Shown one piece after another: positions 23,136 to 28,789 of a stretch of 28,789 nucleotides of DNA. Where the stretch lies: positions 1 to 28,789 of the forward strand of contig JAUVJM010000004.1 of the NCBI GenBank assembly GCA_030596585.1. The letters are read 5' to 3'. Source of the stretch: a bacterium (GTDB lineage Bacteria; NPL-UPA2; JAUVJM01). The number at the start of each line of letters is the position of its first letter. The stretch's first letter is position 1. Under the pieces are notes generated by a model. That model did no database searches, was not told the origin of the DNA, and saw only the letters and a list, made by a program, of their open reading frames with translations. Made by a program: the position numbers and the translations under genes.

Positions 23136-23966
23136 TTACTTGCTGGATAGTTGTTCTATCTCTTCTTCGTCTAAGACCCTATCATATATTCTAACTTCAT
23201 CTATAGTATGGGTGTAGTTGTCAGGAAGAATTGCTGCCAGGATTTCTTTCCTTTCCGCATCAGTCTTTTCGCCCTGGATACTTCCTCCGCCAATGTCTAT
23301 CCTGCATAGATTATAACGTATTTTTTCTGGCATATCCCAAAGATCACGACTATCTTTCAGACCACTTACTGCTCCCTTAACTTTTTTCCCATCTATGTAG
23401 AAATCTAAACTCTCATCCATAACATGCCAGGTGTAAAGAAAGTTCACCCACTTACCCTTTTCAAGAAAGAGTTTTGTCGTCTTCAAATGCTGAATCAGCG
23501 GGTAGGTATACACATTGGCCTGGAAAGAATCCTTCCCAGTCTGGCATAGGTATAGAGCTAACTTGGCTCTCCACCAATCCGAAGCCTCAATGAAACTCTG
23601 AGCGAAATACCATCCCTGTGTCTTTATGTCTTCAGATACCTCTTTTCTAAAAGCAGCATTATCATAGTTTGACTTTACCCAGATGCTGATCGTTCCCTCT
23701 TCAAACAAGAAATATCCTTCCTTGACCTTGTAGGTTAACTTATCCACTCCATTGATAACCACCGCTTTTCCTTTGACTCCTTCCTCATATTGAACTTCGG
23801 GCGCTTTTTGAGGAGTTTCTATTCCACCAGGCACTTTTGCATCCAGGCTGTTATCAAACGGCAGGTAGAAAGTTAGTCCCTCATCCGGATCTCCCCCATG
23901 AGCAAAACAACCCAATCCCAAAACGCCAACTACTACACTAACCAGCACTACAACTTTTCTCAACAT
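23136..23966 (-). CDS. Secreted LamG-like (concanavalin A-fold) protein
   Basis: The 276 residues start with a signal peptide (hydrophobic 4-18). A Cys at 20 follows LGLG, so a lipoprotein is possible, though the box is not standard. The rest is a single LamG/ConA-like jelly roll: LTFYLPFDNSL at the start, GVKGKAVVINGVDKL, GTISIWVKS, WVNFLYTWHV, DFYIDGKKV, and the diagnostic IDEVRIYDRVLDEEEIEQL at the end. Such domains bind glycans or proteins at the surface. No catalytic domain is attached, so it is probably a binding partner for the neighbouring large exported protein. A strong GAGGAGGG lies before the ATG. The 92-base gap downstream holds only the ribosome-binding site of the GH42 gene. 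Confidence 0.88.
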   Translation of the reverse strand: MLRKVVVLVSVVVGVLGLGCFAHGGDPDEGLTFYLPFDNSLDAKVPGGIETPQKAPEVQYEEGVKGKAVVINGVDKLTYKVKEGYFLFEEGTISIWVKSNYDNAAFRKEVSEDIKTQGWYFAQSFIEASDWWRAKLALYLCQTGKDSFQANVYTYPLIQHLKTTKLFLEKGKWVNFLYTWHVMDESLDFYIDGKKVKGAVSGLKDSRDLWDMPEKIRYNLCRIDIGGGSIQGEKTDAERKEILAAILPDNYTHTIDEVRIYDRVLDEEEIEQLSSK

Positions 23967-23997
23967 AACTCATCCCTCCTCTTTTGTTTTGATTATT

Positions 23998-26900
23998 TTA
24001 CTTTGCACCAGGTTTCTTCCAACCGGTATAATCTATAGCAAAGTTGTGAACACCAGGTCCGCTAACATTTACTGTCAATATCTCTCTCTCTTTATCATAT
24101 TTCCAGTCTTTGTTTGACATTATCCGGTTATTATCACTGATACTCACAGGTTTCATCATTGATTTCAGTTTGACCACCCCCCCTGACTTTGCCTCAATCC
24201 CTATATGCGCCTTGCTGGTTTTCGGGTCATAGGAACCTTTCACAAGCTTGTTAGGCTCCCACGCGGTCAAATAACATGGAGCAGTTCTTCCCTGAATCTG
24301 CGAGAAAGGCAGGAACATTTGCAGCGCTTTACTTATACGGTGGCTTGGAACCAACAATTGAAGTTCTTTGAGAAGAAACCTCAATCTTTCAGTTGTCTCA
24401 CCCGCGATCTCCATCACCATTAATTGCCTTGCCGTGTGCCAGAGAGACTGATCTTTGTACGAGGGAGATTCCCACTCAGGGAAATATGAAGGGTAGGTTG
24501 TGCAGACAAATTTTTTGAAAGGTTCCACCATATACTGGGAGCGTAAATCCAGTATTTCCAGCATGTAGTTGCATCCAGAGTAGATGTTGGTCACAAGTGA
24601 GCACCTCTGGTTACGTTTTTTCGATTTCATGTCCAGCACAGGTTCGCATGCAGTACTACCCTTTGCCGAAGTAGGCAGACCGTATTCAGAAAGGCCGCTC
24701 TCCCAGCATATATTCTCCGGCAGCGGTTTAGTGCTGTATTCCTTAAGGTATTCTGCCATCGGAAACTGTGCTAACACTGTCATTGCATTTTTGCTTGCGA
24801 GGTAGGTTCCCCAGTAATAATATTCCTCGTCACCTATCTGTCTGGAGAGATACATCATACCTATGGGGCCTCTGAGTGAGTCAGGCCCCATGTCGAAATG
24901 GGTATCTGCGGCACACTCATAATAGGAAATAGCAAAATTTGCCCAGTCATTCTGTCTTGTGATACAGGTAAAAACTCTTGTTATCATATCCCAATGCTCA
25001 CGGATATAATCCCAGTTTCCTGAATATTTCGCATAGCAATACAGCTTCTCAATTTGACGACTACTCTGGTTTGTCGTATCTCCCAGCCCTTCAAACCCAT
25101 GCCGGTTCATCATACAGCCTGGACCTATCCCATGACCGAAATGGAACCACAAAGACCCTCCCTGCATGTAATACTTCCCTGTGAAAGGCTCTACCCTGTC
25201 AATGAATACCCACGGCTGGTTTGGCCTTAGAAAATTCGCATTTTCCAATGTCCCGAAACAATCTGTTAACCTGTTGAAATATATGTCATACCAACGACCT
25301 ATTTGACCCACAAGTATATCTCTTGATTCCGGTTTGAGCAGATTCCATGCCGATAGCATGGATGGAAAAGGACCGTGAGAAAAAAAGCCCCAAGGCCCAA
25401 CTCCCAATCGCTTGATTACGCCGCCATAGCTGGGAATATCAAACCTGGGCATCATTTTCTCCGGGCGATGATAAACAGGAAACCATGCTCTGAGTTTATT
25501 CATTTCTTTTGCATCCACCGGGCACCGATGATGAAAATCAGGTATTGGAATGCGGTATTCTATCATATTCCCCTTCACTGCCTTGTATGGCCCATACTTG
25601 GTGGGCAGATTGAAATCTATAAGCTCCACGGGCAGCTTTGCAGGATAACCTCTATCACTTACAAAGTTCAATAGCGGCGGTAGTGGGGCATATTTTTCTT
25701 CCTTACTCCCCCATTCATCTCTTATGCTCAAATAATCCATCTCATTACGGATAAACACTTCCCTTTTTTCTTCATCTATCCCAAAAAACTCTTTGCAGGT
25801 GACAGGATAGGTCGTCATTATCCTTGATATCCTGCGGCATTTACTGACTAATTCACCAGGTACTTTTTCCTCCCACTCCTTAATATCTCCTTTATCAAAA
25901 GGCATAACTCCTTTATAGTCAACTATCCCAATATGTCCAATACCCCCTTCGTTAACTATCGTTAGGTCTCTCTTGCTTCTCTTGAATAGCTGCGGCTTTT
26001 TCTCCAACACCAATAGTACCGGCGAGAACTTCATCTTGCTCCTTACTTCATCCCATAGAAGAAGTACCCAGTTCTCGGAAAGTTCTATCCGGTTTTCTCC
26101 ATCTTCTAATTTTATTACCTTACATTTATCCCCTAACGGAATAAGAAGTTTATCAGGTGCATGCTTTGCACCCAATCTCACTTCTTTACCATCAGTATAT
26201 AATACCGGCCCGGGAGCTAATAAACTGCAAATTAAATCCCATCTTATCTTCTTTCCCTCTCTATCTTCATATACCCTCGATCTCTTATAAGAAACCCAGT
26301 TCACATCTTCTTTCTTATCCGAAACTAACTTGGTACTTCCCCGCCCGGGATTAATACCCAGTACAAGATTATCATGCTCCTTCACCAGGTATCCTTTCTG
26401 CGTTACATTGTATATGAGCAACCCCTCTCCGTATTTAGCGTTTGCTATAGACCATCCAAACCTTCCGAAACTTGTATGACTCAATCCTAACCTTAAAGGA
26501 AATTCGCAGGGTGATGCCTTATCCAACTTCACATAAAAACCCTCAATCTTCCTGTTGATACTATCTACTTTTGCTTTGATATCAAAATCACCTCGGGCAA
26601 GAACAGCAGATAGTTTGTCATACTGCTGTTTCACTCTTGCCAGTGGAAGATTGACTCTTTTTCCCGACGCCCTGCACAACCCAATCACTTCCTCCACCGC
26701 AGTTAATTTATCCTTCAGTTCTGCTAAACTCCGCCCCGCCACAATATCAGGATAGAAATCTCTCAATAGTTTATCAACTGATATTATCTTTTCATACGCT
26801 TCATCCGCATCTTCCTCCTTCCCCGAAACAACAGATTTTCTCCACAATCTAATAGCCTCATTGGTCCCATCCCTGAATCTGTTGATATTCTCTTCCAGCC

Positions 26901-27576
26901 CTTTTACCTTTATACCGTACCCGGCAAACCCGCTTACTACATTATCAAGGTAAAAAAGCCGGAGCCTTGCATTGAATACTTTATTTTCCAATTCTTTCCT
27001 CAGAGGAACATTAAATCTCACATAATCAATATCAATAACAGTTCCGGGAGAATAGTCCAGAGCAAAACGGACACTATGCAGAGGAGTGCTCATCCAATCC
27101 TGGTTATCAGCCAATTCAAAACGGTATGTAACGAATTCTTTGCCGCGTATATCCCTCAACTGGCATTGAAGAAAATATTCACCATCATTATTTGTCCAGA
27201 GGAATGTTAAATTATCTTTCCTTTCTTTCCTCCCCGCGCTTAACTTCACTTTCATCCTTATCTCTACACCTGCATATGCATAGTCAGCGGGTTTCATTCC
27301 ACGCGCCTGTGGAATATAGAATGCAGCATCCTTCTCCTCAGCAAGTATTAGGTGAAGAATCTTACCGTCTTTGATAGAACGGTTTTCCACATTGGTGAAG
27401 ATATCATACTGGCTTACAGGCATAGCTGTGCCGAAATCTATTATCAAAGGAACTTTTAGTTTCTTGAAGTCAAGTTTCCACTTAGCTGTTTCATCTGCTC
27501 TCAGAAATTCAACGCCAGCATGGAAAACGAATAACACTATCGTCATGCAAACACATATTCTCTTATATCTCTTCAT
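23998..27576 (-). CDS. Very large secreted protein of unknown function, candidate polysaccharide-degrading enzyme
   Basis: This 1192-residue protein has a signal peptide (cut near Ala27) and is not recognised by family. After it comes a beta-rich, carbohydrate-binding-like part (about 40-200, with VRFALDYSPGTVIDIDYVRF). A helical, charged region that may be coiled coil follows at about 200-360. A second beta-rich part spans about 360-660, then a helix-rich half with many Trp, Tyr and His at about 690-1070. The last 95 residues look like a beta-sandwich (KAHIGIEAKSGG to VHNFAIDYTGW). A beta domain followed by a helical barrel and a beta-sandwich is seen in several glycosidases and polysaccharide lyases with an (alpha/alpha) barrel. 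Aromatic and acidic clusters such as ECAADTHFDMGPDSLRG are active-site candidates. GGAGAA precedes the ATG. The enzyme role is inference. Confidence 0.75.
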   Translation of the reverse strand: MKRYKRICVCMTIVLFVFHAGVEFLRADETAKWKLDFKKLKVPLIIDFGTAMPVSQYDIFTNVENRSIKDGKILHLILAEEKDAAFYIPQARGMKPADYAYAGVEIRMKVKLSAGRKERKDNLTFLWTNNDGEYFLQCQLRDIRGKEFVTYRFELADNQDWMSTPLHSVRFALDYSPGTVIDIDYVRFNVPLRKELENKVFNARLRLFYLDNVVSGFAGYGIKVKGLEENINRFRDGTNEAIRLWRKSVVSGKEEDADEAYEKIISVDKLLRDFYPDIVAGRSLAELKDKLTAVEEVIGLCRASGKRVNLPLARVKQQYDKLSAVLARGDFDIKAKVDSINRKIEGFYVKLDKASPCEFPLRLGLSHTSFGRFGWSIANAKYGEGLLIYNVTQKGYLVKEHDNLVLGINPGRGSTKLVSDKKEDVNWVSYKRSRVYEDREGKKIRWDLICSLLAPGPVLYTDGKEVRLGAKHAPDKLLIPLGDKCKVIKLEDGENRIELSENWVLLLWDEVRSKMKFSPVLLVLEKKPQLFKRSKRDLTIVNEGGIGHIGIVDYKGVMPFDKGDIKEWEEKVPGELVSKCRRISRIMTTYPVTCKEFFGIDEEKREVFIRNEMDYLSIRDEWGSKEEKYAPLPPLLNFVSDRGYPAKLPVELIDFNLPTKYGPYKAVKGNMIEYRIPIPDFHHRCPVDAKEMNKLRAWFPVYHRPEKMMPRFDIPSYGGVIKRLGVGPWGFFSHGPFPSMLSAWNLLKPESRDILVGQIGRWYDIYFNRLTDCFGTLENANFLRPNQPWVFIDRVEPFTGKYYMQGGSLWFHFGHGIGPGCMMNRHGFEGLGDTTNQSSRQIEKLYCYAKYSGNWDYIREHWDMITRVFTCITRQNDWANFAISYYECAADTHFDMGPDSLRGPIGMMYLSRQIGDEEYYYWGTYLASKNAMTVLAQFPMAEYLKEYSTKPLPENICWESGLSEYGLPTSAKGSTACEPVLDMKSKKRNQRCSLVTNIYSGCNYMLEILDLRSQYMVEPFKKFVCTTYPSYFPEWESPSYKDQSLWHTARQLMVMEIAGETTERLRFLLKELQLLVPSHRISKALQMFLPFSQIQGRTAPCYLTAWEPNKLVKGSYDPKTSKAHIGIEAKSGGVVKLKSMMKPVSISDNNRIMSNKDWKYDKEREILTVNVSGPGVHNFAIDYTGWKKPGAK

Positions 27577-27585
27577 TTGTTCTCC

Positions 27586-28428
27586 TCATTCCCCGATGAC
27601 ATAATGGGAAATCTTGTAGGGGTCAAAACCGGCATCAATAGTTTCCCAGCCACGATTGGAGCTATCCCTCTCCTGGTATATCTTAACCACGTTTTTACCG
27701 GGCACAATCACCTCTTTGAATGACATATCATCTACATAACCATACTTTCCGTCTTCACCGGTAACGAAGAAATATATCCAAATTTCATGCAGGGAGCTGC
27801 GATAAGGCACAAAATAGGCAGTTATTTCTTCCCAATCAGTGGAGAAATACGGCGGAGTAGCGACACTGTTACCTGTATCTGTGTTCTGCATTTTGGCATA
27901 TACAGATTCAGCATTCCCGTTCCTCATCCAGGTAGTCATCTTGTATAAAATCGCATTTTCAACAGAGAGCGTCTGATCCATATTAGCATTCGAAGCACCG
28001 TATGGGTTTTCACCGTTAGTTATAGTACACTTAACTGAATGGTCTCCACTGGTTCCAGGTCGTAGTATGATAGTTTCGTCACTTACTTTCCCTCTGCTTA
28101 GAGCCCACATAAGAATATCCCTTTTCCAGTTTTCCATTCCTCCATTGGTAAGGAACTCTGCTCCAAGTTCTTCAGCCGCTCCCTGTTCTCCGATATAACC
28201 GGCCGCTTTCTTGCCGTGACCGTCAAAAACGCTGATACAGTACTTCCTTGGTAGACTCATGCTCTGGTAGATACTCCAGTCTGTATCCTTATCTAAAAGA
28301 AGGGCATTCTCAGGAGAAAGAGAAACAGCACATTTACCTCCTGTCCTTCCTGTTACTCTTACCTCTTCACCGCAGCATAAACTCAGCAGCAAAAAACATA
28401 GTGTCACTGCAAACAGGCTTCTTATCAT
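27586..28428 (-). CDS. Secreted protein with CBM4/9-like carbohydrate-binding domain
   Basis: The 280-residue protein starts with a signal peptide (hydrophobic 4-17, then CCGEE). From about residue 90 it reads GAEFLTNGGMENW, followed by GTSGDHSVKCTI, WEEITAYFVPY and YVDDMSFKEV. That is the order of motifs in CBM4/9-type jelly rolls, where a 'lv.NGgFE.w' start and a 'DDvsl' end are standard. The N-terminal 80 residues and the C-terminal 40 are not recognised. The ATG at 28428 is used because GAGGAGGGG lies just before it; a TTG one codon earlier opens the same frame. It ends nine bases before the gene for the 1192-residue exported protein, so both are probably co-expressed and may act together on the same glycan. 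Confidence 0.8.
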   Translation of the reverse strand: MIRSLFAVTLCFLLLSLCCGEEVRVTGRTGGKCAVSLSPENALLLDKDTDWSIYQSMSLPRKYCISVFDGHGKKAAGYIGEQGAAEELGAEFLTNGGMENWKRDILMWALSRGKVSDETIILRPGTSGDHSVKCTITNGENPYGASNANMDQTLSVENAILYKMTTWMRNGNAESVYAKMQNTDTGNSVATPPYFSTDWEEITAYFVPYRSSLHEIWIYFFVTGEDGKYGYVDDMSFKEVIVPGKNVVKIYQERDSSNRGWETIDAGFDPYKISHYVIGE

Positions 28429-28492
28429 CAATCTCCCCTCCTCAAATCGTCAATGGTGAATAAAATGCCACTGAGGCTCCCCAATTTTCTGG

Positions 28493-28789
28493 CTATAATC
28501 CGGAACCGGTAATCTGAAAGATCTCATTCTCGCTTGTACTTCGCAAGACTTCCTCACTATAAGATTTCACACTCCCATCAAAAAAGAGAAGATTCCTGTG
28601 GGAACCTCTTGCATGGTGAGCTGTGTTTTCTCCGACTGAGCTAAGTGAAGCCATATAGCCAGAATCAAAACCATCATCCATACAGAGGAGACACCTGCTA
28701 CTAACCTGAGAGAATCTTCTCGGTTCCATGCCTGGGCTCCAGTCTTCAGGCTCCAGCCAGTCAGCCCAACATCCAAGCTGCCCATTCCA
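28493..28789 (-). CDS. Type II/IV pseudopilin-like protein, 3' end (partial)
   Basis: The reading frame is open to the window edge, so the N-terminal part with the prepilin cleavage site is outside. What remains is about 98 residues, beginning WNGQLGCWADW. It ends with an HHARGSHRNLLFFDGSVKSY-type segment, the H-x9-DG-like C-terminal mark of the prepilin-type proteins that are numerous in PVC and related bacteria. After it come about 22 residues to the stop. Members of this group are exported by a type II-like system and their roles are largely unknown. Here it heads the secreted part of the polysaccharide locus. An ATG at 28729 is internal and should not be taken as the start. Confidence 0.75.
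   Translation of the reverse strand, partial: WNGQLGCWADWLEPEDWSPGMEPRRFSQVSSRCLLCMDDGFDSGYMASLSSVGENTAHHARGSHRNLLFFDGSVKSYSEEVLRSTSENEIFQITGSGL

Overview
This looks like a chromosomal stretch from an uncultivated, Gram-negative-type bacterium. It has a SurA-like periplasmic chaperone with a signal peptide, a type II/IV pseudopilin with an H-x9-DG-like end, a one-subunit-type sulfatase, secreted LamG and CBM-like proteins, and a DUF6785/DUF6784-type membrane protein. That combination is typical of the PVC superphylum and neighbouring candidate phyla (Lentisphaerae, Planctomycetes, Omnitrophota, Hydrogenedentes and similar). I cannot place it more precisely from sequence alone. No tRNA, rRNA, CRISPR array or transposase gene was seen.

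Region 1 (1-1.75 kb) is a minus-strand Fic gene with a good sigma70-type promoter and a pair of direct repeats in its leader. It lies directly against a broken housekeeping operon.

Region 2 (1.75-12.55 kb, plus strand) is a tightly packed housekeeping run: a decayed mfd remnant, a surA-like gene lacking its PPIase domain, pdxA, a receiver-GGDEF regulator, rsmA, gatC-gatA-gatB, a short glmU without the acetyltransferase pocket, xseA-xseB and ispA. Many genes overlap by 1-14 bases or are separated by only a few bases. Two copies of a palindromic 'TGTCATTCC...GGAATCCAG' element and three small arrays of a degenerate heptanucleotide (core AAGTCNT) sit at gene junctions.

Region 3 (12.6-14.6 kb) is one polytopic membrane protein gene with its own promoter. 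It is convergent with the next block.

Region 4 (14.66 kb to the window end, minus strand) is a polysaccharide-degradation locus. In transcription order it has a pseudopilin (cut by the window edge), a secreted CBM-like protein, a 1192-residue secreted protein of unknown function, a secreted LamG protein, a GH42-like beta-galactosidase, an HpcH/HpaI aldolase, an SDR oxidoreductase, a sulfatase, a relic of a PHP-domain gene, a protein with an alpha/alpha-toroid look, and a GH2 enzyme carrying the N-x-K motif of beta-glucuronidases. The last genes are visibly more AT-rich than the housekeeping block. My inference is that the locus attacks a sulfated polysaccharide containing uronic acid and galactose-type sugars. 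Exported proteins would bind or cut it outside. Sulfatase, GH42 and GH2, which have no signal peptide, would finish it inside the cell, and the aldolase and SDR would handle sugar-acid products.

A recurring theme is in-frame or near-frame internal loss: Mfd reduced to two fused fragments, SurA without parvulin, and a PHP gene reduced to its tail. This is either real genome erosion or, if the sequence comes from a metagenome assembly, a sign of misjoins. Read mapping would decide.
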